Assembly: GCA_030144725.1 (NCBI GenBank)
Contig: JASKMD010000008.1
Span: 13,170,160-13,234,159 of the forward strand
Origin: Haematococcus lacustris
Taxonomy: Eukaryota > Chlorophyta > Chlorophyceae > Chlamydomonadales > Haematococcaceae
Length of the DNA: 64,000 nucleotides
Reading direction: 5' to 3'
The stretch's first letter is position 1; each line of letters opens with the position of its first letter. The notes under the pieces are model-generated. The model was not told the DNA's origin. It was given only the letters and a program-made list of their open reading frames with translations, and searched no databases. Below are positions 32,501 to 48,496 of the stretch, piece after piece. The position numbers and the translations under genes were made by a program.

Positions 32501-34897
32501 AGCACTAAGGCGATGTTGAGACAGCCGCAGGATTTCTGCTACCAAACTGCTGCTACCATCATTAGCGGTTGGTCACATTGACCGCCTGACCATCAGTGCC
32601 ACTGCAGCCGCCACCACATGTGGAGAGTGTCTGGCTGGTCTTGAGGGGTGGGTCCTGGCCTCATAATGGCCAGTGTGGTCAACCCCTGCCCTGCCCTCCC
32701 CTCCCTGCCAGCCGGCTGCTTACTTTGTGTTGATTGCTGCTGTGCAGGCCCTTCAGGGTTGCCCCCAAGGGCTCCTCCAGGCCGGGCCCTGGCTGCAGCC
32801 AACAGCAGGCCCGGGGCACCCGGAGGGGCCCCACGTGCTGCTGGCGCTGCTGTGTTTGGAGACGAGGAGGAGGAGGACCATGCTAGGGGACCCGGACACA
32901 GCCGGGCGTCAGGGGCAGCTGGGAATGGCAAGGGCAGCAGCAAGCTAGACCAGCTGATGCACAAGGTAAGGCGCCGTCAGGTTGTGATGTGGTCTCAGGC
33001 CCAGCCTGCTGCAATGCTCGATGATGATGGCAGGTTTCTACCATTTTGACCGTTAGATAATGATGACCTGCTCTATGGCAGCAATCGCAGCATGCAGTTT
33101 CCAAGAAAAGGTGCACACATGCATGGCGCATGAACTGGCCTCCATGGACACCGCTATTATCCATCTGCAGTTATCCACTTGGTCACTCAGCATAGCCATA
33201 CTGCACTGATTCTGCATAGCAGCCCCGTTCCTGGCTGACACCTGGGTATTGCTGCACTGACCAGCGAGCGCAGGCTGTCACATGTCACCCTGAGTGAAAG
33301 AGCTCATGATGAGGTGCAGGTCAGGCTTTCAGCCTCCTGCAGCTTTGCTCTGCCGGCAAACAATTCATGCTCACACATGTCACACTGTGTCCTTGCACAT
33401 GTGCCATGTCCTATCTGCATGGGCTGCATGGGCCTGACGGCTGCATGGGCATGATTGCAGGAGCTGGACGCGAAGAAGCGGGAGTCTGAGGCAGCAGCGC
33501 TGAGGGCGAGTAGGGACTCTGCAGCCTCAGCCGCCGCCGCCAGCTCTGCTGCCTCACGGCTGGGGCATTGGCTGGCAGTGGGTGTGGTGGTCAAGGTCAT
33601 GGCTAAGGAGCTGGCGCCCCATGGCTACTATAAGCAGAAGGTGCGGCCCGGCCTCTGCTCCCACCTGCCAGCATCACAGCCTTGCTGCAGGCTGGCATGT
33701 TCAGTGCAAGTGTAAGGCTGGAAGTGTGCGGGAGGGCGAGGTTGAGAGGGTGGCAGGGGTATTGCGTGACAGCACACACCTGATTGCCCCTTACTTCTGA
33801 ACATGTGATGGTTGTTGTGGCCGCCAGTGCTCTTGTTGCTGCTGTCACCGCTGCCCGCTGCAATTGCTTTTGGAACAGCTGCTGATACCTCTGCTGACAC
33901 CTCTGCTGCTGCTGATACCACCGCTGCTGCTACTGTTGCTGTGTTTGGGTGTGGTCAGGGCGTGGTGGAGAAGGTGATTGACAAGTACGTAGGTGAGGTG
34001 GCCATGCTTGGCTCCGGCGACGTTGTGCGTGTGGACCAGGCGCAGCTGGAGACAGTTATCCCCCAGGTGGGGCTGGCAGGCTGGGGCCTGGGCAGTCAGT
34101 CAAGGCCTTGCAAGGGGTGGCCTGATCAGGAGACCCTGACTGCCGTGTGTCAGCGGGTGGGCTGCCACTGGGGCAATCAAGGCAGCTTAGTCAGCAAGCC
34201 CTGCATAGCCCGTCAGTGGAGTGCTTTGGCGGAGTTGGCCTGATGAGCAGATGAGCCTGCCCTACACCTTGCAAACCCTCAAACCTATGGATCATGGGTT
34301 ATAAGTGACATGCTGGAAGGATAGCTCTAGGCATGGCTGTAAACAGGGTCTGGCAACAACGACCATGGGGTGTAGTTTGGCTAAAAGGACCATGGGATGT
34401 GATTTGTTAGGTGTACAAACCCAGTGCCATACATGCCTCTAGCCTGCGTTGCGAGCGGTTGCCATGAGCCTGCTCTGCCTGATGTGCCCTATGGTGCCCG
34501 CAGCCGGGCGGAACTGTGCTGATGGTGAACGGGGTACACCGCGGCAGCAAGGCAGTGCTGGAAGAGATCGATGTGGAAAAGTTCAGGGCCAGGGTGAGCT
34601 GAAGCAACCGCACCTCTGCCCCTGACACTGCCCCTGACACCGCCTGGGCCTGGCTGTGCTGCCTTGCCTTGTTGGTGCCTGACTCTAGACTTTGTTCAAG
34701 AGGTTTCAGTCTGGCAATTGTGGGTATGCAGTGCTCACGCTGCCTGGCACACACTGTGCCTGCTGCTCCTCCTCGTGCCTGGCACACACTATGCGGCTGC
34801 CCCCTGGTGGCCTGACCTGCAGGTAAAGCTGTCGGGATCGGGCAAGGAGGTGTGGGCTGACTATGAGGACATCTGCAAGCTGGCCAGCAGTACCTAG
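29587..34897 (+). CDS. KIN17: KIN17-like DNA/RNA-binding protein
   Basis: KIN17 is a nuclear zinc-finger protein linked to DNA replication, repair and RNA processing. Twelve exons: 29587-29592, 29666-29692, 29760-29974, 31089-31216, 31312-31379, 31586-31669, 32129-32267, 32748-32965, 33461-33640, 33959-34066, 34504-34593, 34823-34897, giving 445 residues. The first coding exon is only ATGGGG; joining it to exon 2 yields MGKDGFLTPKA, the canonical start. Then GLQRLRWYCQLCQKQCRDEN with the zinc finger (C-x2-C...H-x5-H), the winged helix (NEYINDKHHIHMNSTRW, LGREGKCKVDET-KGW), an acidic/Ala-rich linker, HWLAVGVVVKVMAKEL, and the C-terminal KOW/SH3-like modules (VIDKYVGEVAMLGSGD, QLETVIP, DYEDICKLAS). 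Slightly longer than animal homologues because of the linker. Intron 3 carries a Fanzor remnant. Confidence 0.95.
30190..30306 (-). repeat. Fanzor-associated 3' repeat (empty-site copy)
   Basis: Lies directly downstream of the Fanzor stop at 30320. It matches the sequence flanking Gypsy-2 on both sides (minus strand of 20867 onward, and 58416-58494), e.g. CCATTGCCTGACCCCTGTG then ACAGGG, GGCATGAC, AACATGCAC and AATGAAAGCTGATGACAG. It represents the uninterrupted version with a single CTGTG (30237-30241). Confidence 0.8.
30320..30500 (-). pseudogene. Fanzor C-terminal remnant in KIN17 intron 3
   Basis: Read on the minus strand, the region begins in a decayed version of the NAALN motif (near 30500). 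It continues MQRIG, then after a +1 G insertion ESRWRPLELCWCPEQ, AAIPAKGKEYPGLGYG, RVRGRPPKAQQQQQPAGAQ and a TAG at 30322-30320. The order and wording parallel the tail at 9290-9453. Only about the last 60 residues remain, so it cannot be active. It is antisense to the host gene. Confidence 0.75.
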
Positions 34898-35051
34898 TCA
34901 AAGGCGCCATGGTGCATGTCCGCCATGCAGCGTGCAGCATGCAGCGTGCAGGAAATATTACGTTGATTACATTGATATTGGTAGCTGATGATGGCCATTG
35001 CACAACCTCTGGCCCCAATGGCCAAGGACTGTTCTCACCATGACCATGAGT
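34898..35051. other. Spacer between KIN17 and transposon T1
   Basis: KIN17 3' flank. The last 9 bp, ACCATGAGT (35043-35051), are repeated with one mismatch after the right T1 end. Confidence 0.6.
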
Positions 35052-36361
35052 CAGGTCCCACAAGGTCAGGTAAAATGGCTCGATAAAATGTACCGTCCCT
35101 TTTTGTCGCGTATACTGCACTCCAAGAGGTCAAACCGCGACGCCCCGCTACGGCGTGGTGCTCCGCAGCTTGGCCTGCGAGGGACGGGCTAAAGTCAACA
35201 TTGCCCCCCTCCGCGGTATCCTTGCACAGTGACTCCTTGCACCCTGACGGTAGTGCACGTGCATACAATAACGCCGCAGCGACGAGCGAGGTAGAGCGGC
35301 CACTAGTCGGGCGGTCGGGGTGCCGTGATGGGGTGCCGGCATGCAAATATGCAGTGCTGTTTTTGAGATCGATTTGCTGCTTGTTGCTGCTGCGCATCCG
35401 TCTAGTTTCTGCGCCCTAGCGTTGACGTATACTCATAGCTCCCACGGGAAGCTATTGCAGTGCAATACATCTGCCCTGCACGGGTTGGGAGGCTAATGAA
35501 ATTCCAGTGAGTTAAAACCTAACTTCTAGGCGGGAAGTGCATCAAACGCCGTGCTGACCTCATGTTGAGATGCAAGCGGTGTGCCCCGAGAACTTCTGCA
35601 ACTTTTGGTAGCGTATCCTTTAGGTTAGCACCCATAGATACACTTAGACATACCTACCATGCTCATGTCTAAATTACCCCTTCATCTCGCGCTCACCAGG
35701 CTGCGAAAGTACTAGAGGTCGTTCTGGTTCCTCCAAGCTACCACCAGCGTCCATCAGCGGCGCAAATGATGCAGACTGGCGGCCATTGATAGCGATGGCA
35801 CCCCGCACTAAGCGTAGTAAGAATGGGTCGGCGGTCATGGCAGCTCGGGTTGCAGCTGGCATTGCCCCGTGGACGCGCATGGCCGGCTTCATCGCAAACC
35901 GGTTCATGGTAAGGCTTCTGCGGCCTCAGTGGCTCTGTTCCCAGCTCCTTCTACCCCCTCTGCCCTTGCTGCTTGTGCATTTGCCCCTACTGCCCCAGCC
36001 CATCTGTGTGCCCTAGCCCCAACCCCAGCCCATCTGCTGTGTTGTCATGTATATAGGTGTTGGAGGCGCAGATGCAAGCATCCCAGACGCAGCATGGCGC
36101 TGATGCCGCTGCATCCCAGCAGCGTGAGCAGCAGCTGCAGGCCCAGATTGAGGAGCTTCACCAACAAAACGCCAGCCAGCGGTTGACAGCATATGCTGCG
36201 GCTGAGGAGATTGCTGACCTACAGGTGTGTCCTGGAATCCTAATGCTTTCAGTGATGGCATGGAGCAAGCTGTTGCTTATCACAATTGCTGACAATTGTG
36301 CATGAAGTGTTGCTATATCACAGGCCGGCCTTGCTGCGGCACATACATCAAACATAGAGCA

Positions 36362-36460
36362 GCAACAACAGCTAGAGGAGCAGCAGCAGCAGCTGGAGGA
36401 GCAGCAGCAGCAGCTGATGGGGCAGCAGCAGCAGCTGGAGGAGCAGCAGCAGCAGGTGCT
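36362..36460 (+). repeat. CAG-rich coding repeat (EEQQQQL units)
   Basis: Four consecutive CTGGAGGAGCAGCAGCAGCAG-like 21-27-bp units within the T1 gene, encoding the coiled-coil glutamines. Confidence 0.85.
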
Positions 36461-37184
36461 AGCAGCAGCATGTGGAGCAGTTTATGCAGCAGAGGAGAGG
36501 GCTGCCCTGGCAGCATGCACTGCCCATGCATTGACATTGCAGCTAGGGCTGCTCCAGCATGCCAACGCTGTCATGGCAGAGGAGGCCGTGGCATTGCGGC
36601 AGAGGGCAGCAAAGGGTGACGAGGCAACAACTCGTTGTCTAGATTTGGAAGCTCAATGTCAGGATTTGGTGATTGAGTGCCATGAGCAGCAAGCCGAGTG
36701 CCTCAGATTGTCAGCTGCTGCACCCCCGTCCTCCCCTTCTACACCCCCGTCCTCCCCTACTCCCTACCAGTCGTCACTCCCTGCCAGCCAGGACAAGCGG
36801 ATCAGGCTGGTGCAGAACAGGGGGCCCTCAATCAATGTCCTACGCCGCTTGATTGCAGATTGGGAATCCAAGCCCAGGGCAGGTCAGCATCGGTATAACA
36901 AAGACGAGCTGGCAACAGTCCAGCTGTGCCACACACAGGTTGCAAGATACTCCACAGCTCGCTACTGCGTAGAGTACTCGCTAGCAGCTCTGCGATTGCT
37001 TGTGGACTGCAACCTGTCATTCGGAGTGTTGGCTGAGGCTTGGAGTGTTGGCTGAGGCTTACGCCGTGGGGTGCAAGATGACCTGGGGACCTAGTGAGCC
37101 CCAGCTAGAGGGACAGGCAGTCACGGAGGCGTAGGTGGACTCACAGGTCAGGTTTCTTGACTATGGCAGCCTTCTCCTGCCTTG

Positions 37185-37330
37185 CTGCTCCTGCCCAGCA
37201 GCACCATGACAGCCTTGTTGCTCCTGCCCAGCAGCACCATGACAGCCTTGTTGCTCCTGCCCAGCAGCACCATGACAGCCTTGTTGCTCCTGCCCAGCAG
37301 CACCAAGATAGCCCAGCAGCACCTGTCCAG
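37185..37330 (+). repeat. 33-bp minisatellite in an intron of the T1 gene
   Basis: Four near-identical units of GCTCCTGCCCAGCAGCACCA plus TGACAGCCTTGTT. Noncoding between exons 3 and 4 of the T1 gene. Confidence 0.9.
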
Positions 37331-37421
37331 CACCATGATAGATTGCCTTGCCTCACAGGTCCGCTTCCTCGTCAGAGTGTTTGGGGGGTACTACACCATG
37401 CGCATGAGGTTCCTGGACGAG

Positions 37422-37448
37422 CTAACCCTAACCCTAACCCTAACCCTC
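37422..37448 (+). repeat. Telomere-like CCCTAA array inside a T1 exon
   Basis: Four copies of CTAACC/CCCTAA occur in frame and encode alternating Leu-Thr. The same motif occurs as a head-to-head pair in T2 at 54262-54290. Confidence 0.9.
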
Positions 37449-38682
37449 ACTGCCGCTCTGGGTGACCCCTCCACCGCTGCCCGCCAGTGGGCTGCACGCA
37501 TGCACTTGCGGTACCTGGAGCGGGAGCAGCTGCTGGGACATTTGGAGGGGGAGGACGCAAGCAAGTACGACCCCCTGGAGCTGCACAAGATGACGGCTGA
37601 CCTGGAGGTGAGCGATCTGCAAGTGGCGGGGACAAAAAGCAGTGGCGGCCTCAATCTCACACCAGCTATACCATTGCGTGCAGGTCACAAGGGACACCGG
37701 CATGCTGACGCCAGCAATGGAGCAGCTTCTCAGCCGCTACTACAGGGCAACGCACATGACCAACGCAGTGCCAGAAACCATGCTGAAACAGCTCAACAAT
37801 GACAGCGTGCTACGCATGAATGCGGAGGGGATGTCCGGGCGAGCCAAGCTTGCAATGGAGGACACCACTGCATGGGTGGCAGATGGCGTGGTTACCCAGC
37901 AAGGCATGGTGGCAGCAACGGCAGAACGCAAAGCCCTACAAAACCATGGGGCTCCTGCCAGCCCTGGTACAGCTGCCGGCCCTGGGGGCACAGCTGCCAG
38001 CCCTGGCACAGCTGCCAGCCCTGGGGGCACAGCTGCCAGCCCTGGCACAGCTGCCAGCCCTGGTGGGGGCACAGCTGCCAGCCCTGGCACAGCTGCCAGC
38101 CCTGGGGGCACAGCTGCCAGCCCTGGGGGCACAGCTGCCAGCCTTGGGGGCACAGCTGCCAGCCCTGGCACAGCTGCCAGCCCTGGTGGGGGCACTCAGG
38201 CCCTTGCTACCAACAAGGCAAGGCCAGGAAAGCGGCAACAACAAGCGCAAAGCAAGGCGGAAAGGGTTATGAAGCGCATTAGGTGCTTAGTAAGCATGCC
38301 ATCAGATGAGCAACGAGCAGCAGCTGTAGCTATCAGAGACAACGTCACAGCCCGGCAACAGCAACAGCAAGTGGACAGCAAGAGGCTAAAGGAGTTGGAA
38401 GATACAGCAAGGGGGGTGTACAACAGGTTTGAGCCACCCTTGCCTGCTCTGCGTTCCAAAGGCATGACGGTGGAGGAGCTGAAGCATCTGAGCCAGAAGT
38501 TAGGGGTGGGGTCCGTGGGTAAGAACAAGCGGCAACTACTTGAGCGCATCGCTGAGTATTGCAAGCAGTAGTGTCTGTCTATGCAGTCTGTCTATGCAGT
38601 CTGTTGCTGCTGGCCGTTTATAGTAGCCTGTGTCAAACACATGTTCACAGCGCATGCCTAGACCCCTGCCAGACCCACTGAC

Positions 38683-38796
38683 CTGGCTGAACCTTGCCAC
38701 ATATGCTGCTTGAGCTGCAACGGCTTCTTCGTTCTGCTGCTCCGACATACATTTATCTGCCCTATCAAATAAGTCGTCGAGAGACACTTCGGACAT
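38683..38796 (-). CDS. First exon of a minus-strand T1 gene
   Basis: The exon reads MSEVSLDDLFDRADKCMSEQ and ends ARFSQ at a consensus donor (GTCAGT). The shorter copy at 53160-53250 keeps the same ATGTCCGAA start and a related SFDDIIERADER segment, though with a frame change. Conservation at the right end of both copies suggests that a transposase or other element gene starts here. The downstream exons are not in this copy, or overlap the plus gene. Confidence 0.45.
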
Positions 38797-39164
38797 GCTG
38801 CCTGCAGCTCATAGTATATGCTGTAATGTGGTGGAGGAGGAGGGCTTAGTCATGTTGCGAGCAAGCTGCGACAGCCCGATGCGAGATGCGATCCACCCCG
38901 TTACCGAACATAACCGCCGGCCCTCGCGCTAGCGTTGTTGTAGACCGTACCTACTAGCCCCCGCTTTAGAAGGAACGCCGCATCCATCTACAGTAACCTT
39001 GCCACCTGGACACTTGGCAAGGGATGGTGGGCGTCCAGGCCGTGCAGGCCCTTTGATGCAGTAGGCATATCGGAAAGGCACGCTGATCACGGCTGTGTAA
39101 ACGCGGCATCAAATGGCTCACGGTACATTTCGCCAAACAGACCTTGTGGGACCTGACCATGAGC

Positions 39165-39703
39165 GCCTTAATCAACCCGCTATCCCAGATTAGTTTAGCT
39201 GGTGTAAGGCCATGTTTGGGGCCTGAACACGCAGCAATCCTTACTTTTCAACCATGCCCTTTTCTCAATTATTTTGGTGATGATGCTGTTTGTGTCAGTG
39301 GTACTGAGTTTGTCAGCTGTTAGTGAATGTTAGTAAAGGCACACACACCAGAATGGCTAAGCTGAAGTGGGCATTAGGCACACTAGCAGTAGCCTTTACA
39401 ACAATGATCTCGCAGCCTGTGTTTGATTTACACCTAGTGCTTTTGGTGTAGCATTCATGAGGGGTCAAAAGTTGTGATGGCTAGCTTTATGCAATGCTCA
39501 CGCTCTGCCTAGCTCTGCTCTAGTGTGTCCACACACCTTGTGCACACCAATGCACATACCTAGTGTTTGCACGTGATCACGCCACAATTCGTAGCAAAAC
39601 ATACGGTCCAGCCAAACACAAATGGAGCGATAGAGTAGAGACGCCCGACTGCTCGCCGATGACATACATGTAGGTTGGATCGCGCGAGGAACTGAACGGG
39701 ACG
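39165..39703. other. Spacer upstream of the Sec12-like gene
   Basis: About 540 bp with no coding resemblance; must contain the promoter of the gene starting at 39704. Confidence 0.45.
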
Positions 39704-45791
<6,088 letters not shown>

Positions 45792-46291
45792 NNNNNNNNN
45801 NNNNNNNNNNNNNNNNNNNNNNNNNNNNNNNNNNNNNNNNNNNNNNNNNNNNNNNNNNNNNNNNNNNNNNNNNNNNNNNNNNNNNNNNNNNNNNNNNNNN
45901 NNNNNNNNNNNNNNNNNNNNNNNNNNNNNNNNNNNNNNNNNNNNNNNNNNNNNNNNNNNNNNNNNNNNNNNNNNNNNNNNNNNNNNNNNNNNNNNNNNNN
46001 NNNNNNNNNNNNNNNNNNNNNNNNNNNNNNNNNNNNNNNNNNNNNNNNNNNNNNNNNNNNNNNNNNNNNNNNNNNNNNNNNNNNNNNNNNNNNNNNNNNN
46101 NNNNNNNNNNNNNNNNNNNNNNNNNNNNNNNNNNNNNNNNNNNNNNNNNNNNNNNNNNNNNNNNNNNNNNNNNNNNNNNNNNNNNNNNNNNNNNNNNNNN
46201 NNNNNNNNNNNNNNNNNNNNNNNNNNNNNNNNNNNNNNNNNNNNNNNNNNNNNNNNNNNNNNNNNNNNNNNNNNNNNNNNNNNNNNNNNNN
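45792..46291. other. Assembly gap of exactly 500 N
   Basis: The second fixed-size join. GGGCGGG satellite lies on the left and minisatellite B on the right; nothing links the two sides in sequence. Confidence 0.99.
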
Positions 46292-47228
46292 CACTTGGCT
46301 CCAGCGATGTAACCATATGGCTTCAACGCTGGTGCCACTTGGCTCCAGCGATGTAGCTATATGGCTTCAACGCTGGTGCCGCTTGGCTCCAGCGATGTAG
46401 CCATATAGCTTCAGCGCTGGTGCCGCTTGGCTCCAGCGATGTAGCTATATGGCTTCAGCGCTGGTGCCGCTTGGCTCCAGCGATGTAACCATATTGCTTC
46501 AGCGATGTAACCATATGGCTTCAGCGCTGGTGCCACTTGGCTCCAGCGATGTAACCATATAGCTTCAGCGCTGGTGCCGCTTGGCTCCAGCGATGTAGCC
46601 ATATGGCTTTAGCGCTGGTGCCGCTTGGCTTCAGCGATGTAACCATATGGCTTCAACGCTGGTGCCACTTGGCTCCAGCGATGTAGCTATATGGCTTCAG
46701 CGCTGGTGCCGCTTGGCTTCAGCGATGTAGCTATATGGCTTCAGCGCTGGTGCCGCTTGGCTCCAGCGATGTAACCATATTGCTTCAGCGATGTAACCAT
46801 ATGGCTTCAGCGCTGGTGCCACTTGGCTCCAGCGATGTAACCATATGGCTTCAACGCTGGTGCCACTTGGCTCCAGCGATGTAGCTATATGGCTTCAACG
46901 CTGGTGCCGCTTGGCTCCAGCGATGTAGCCATATAGCTTCAGCGCTGGTGCCGCTTGGCTCCAGCGATGTAGCTATATGGCTTCAGCGCTGGTGCCGCTT
47001 GGCTCCAGCGATGTAACCATATTGCTTCAGCGATGTAACCATATGGCTTCAGCGCTGGTGCCACTTGGCTCCAGCGATGTAACCATATAGCTTCAGCGCT
47101 GGTGCCGCTTGGCTCCAGCGATGTAGCCATATGGCTTTAGCGCTGGTGCCGCTTGGCTCCAGCGATGTAGCCATATGGCTTCAGCGCTGGTGCCGCTTGG
47201 CTCCAGCGATGTAGCTATATGGCTTAAG
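46292..47228. repeat. Minisatellite B, period about 44 bp
   Basis: Units of GCTTGGCTCCAGCGATGTAG plus CCATATGGCTTCAGCGCTGGTGCC, some 21 copies with a higher-order block of several units repeated (46411-46602 and 46939-47130 encode the same 63-codon minus frame). Confidence 0.95.
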
Positions 47229-47800
47229 CGCCACAAGGGACAATAGTAGGGGGATGTGTATGGCGCCAGCAGAACAATAGCCATTACACATCATCACGAC
47301 TTGCACCACAAGGCACACATAGGGCCAATGCCGTGTGCGCCATGCTGTTGTTGCTGCTCATGTTGCCTGTGTGGTGATGTTGATGTGATGGTGTAAGGTC
47401 AGCTGGTCATGATGTCGTTGCCTCTCATTTGTTGTTGTTGTCCATGTATTTGATGCTTGTAATTGAGCCTGATGACGTGTGTAAGGTCCACACGGTGTAA
47501 GAGCCCAGCCTACGGTAATAGTAAGTATCCCATCATCTGGACACAGGCAACATGAGTTAAGGTTTACACGGACTTAATTAAGGGTGAACATACGCTTGAG
47601 GCATCAACCTAGCCTTGCATCAACACAGCAACCTTAAACAACCGTAGGTTCACCATCAACATTAGCAATAACCACTGTCACAACTACCCACACAACAAAC
47701 GATAGAGAAATGAAGGGAACTTGTGCCACAGCGTTGCCTCAGAGCATGGTACACAAGTGCAGAAACACAATGACGTTGCAAGGACACAACCGCAAATGAC
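47229..47800. other. Unique sequence between two minisatellites
   Basis: TTG- and GTGATG-rich, with no gene recognised. Confidence 0.4.
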
Positions 47801-48476
47801 GATGTCACCAGCGCAGTAGCCATTGTCACCAGCGCAGTAGCCATTGGCTTCAGCGCGGTAGCCATTTGCTCCAGCGCGGTAGCTATTTGCTCCAGCGCGG
47901 TAGCTTTTGACTCCAGCGCGGTAGCATTTGGTTTCATCGCTGTAGCCATTGGCTTCATCGCTGTAGTTATTAGCTTCATCGCTGTAGCCATTGGTTTCAT
48001 CGCTGTAGCTATTATCTTCATCGCTGTAGCAATTGGCTTCAGCGATGAAGCTATTGACTACATGGCTGTAGCTTTTTGCTTCATCGCTGTAGCTATTGGC
48101 TACAGCGCAGTAGCCAATAGCTTCATCGCTGTAGCTATTACCTTCATCGCAGTAGCAATTGGCTTCAGCGATGAAGCTATTGACTACAGCGCTGTAGCAA
48201 TTGGCTCCAGCGCAGTAGTCCTTGGCTCCAGCGCTGTAAATTTTGGCTCCAGCGCTATTGCCGTTTGGCTCCAGCGCTGTAGTCATTGGCTCCAGCGCAG
48301 TAGTCACTGGCTACACCGCTGTAGTTATTGGCTCCAGCGCTGAAACCACTGGCTCCAGCGCTGAAACCACTGGCTCCAGCGCTGAAACTACTGGCTCCAG
48401 CGCTTAAACCACTGGCTCCAGCGCTGAAACCACTGGCTCCCGCGATGAAACCACTGGCTCCAGCGCTGGTTACGTT
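47801..48476. repeat. Minisatellite C, period about 27 bp, related to B
   Basis: Units such as GGCTCCAGCGCGGTAGCTATTT, TTGGCTTCATCGCTGTAGCTA and CTGGCTCCAGCGCTGAAACCA. The shared GGCTCCAGCG core links it to minisatellite B. Confidence 0.92.
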
Positions 48477-48496
48477 GCTAATTTGTGTGAGTGCAG

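Larger units (their letters stand above)
35795..38571 (+). pseudogene. T1-encoded coiled-coil protein with SAP-like C-terminus
   Basis: I do not recognise the protein. Inferred exons: 35795-35908, 36057-36224, 36324 to about 37131, 37359-37607, 37684-38571. The N-terminus is basic (MAPRTKRSKNG). Exons 2-3 form a Gln/Glu-rich coiled coil with repeated EEQQQQL units. It continues QDKRIRLVQNRGPSINVLRR, then VRFLVRVFGGYYTMRMRFL, a stretch of PGGTAAS repeats (37950-38200), a Gln/Lys-rich helix and a final SAP-like helix pair (MTVEELKHLSQKLGVGSVGK ... LLERIAEYC). A 19-bp tandem duplication (37023-37060) shifts the frame at the end of exon 3, so this copy is probably inactive. Whether it is the transposase or a cargo/accessory protein is unknown. 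Confidence 0.6.
35052..39155 (+). mobile_element. T1: complete 4.1-kb terminal-inverted-repeat transposon
   Basis: The left end CAGGTCCCACAAGGTC and the right end (complement) are the same for 16 bp, with a further shared AAATGTACCGT some 25 bp in. It is flanked by ACCATGAGT (35043-35051) and ACCATGAGC (39156-39164), an imperfect 8-9 bp target duplication. The outer 660 bp (35168-35828) and right ~450 bp (38700-39155) recur in a shorter copy at 52441-53599. Superfamily is not settled: CAG...CTG ends recall hAT, but a 9-bp duplication would suit MULE-like elements. It carries a plus-strand gene (35795-38571) and a short minus ORF at the right end. Confidence 0.85.

Noticed and set aside
37141..37802. 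Overlapping minus and plus frames in the 33-bp intronic minisatellite
   Set aside because: The region lies between two exons of the T1 gene with consensus splice sites; the frames follow the repeat.
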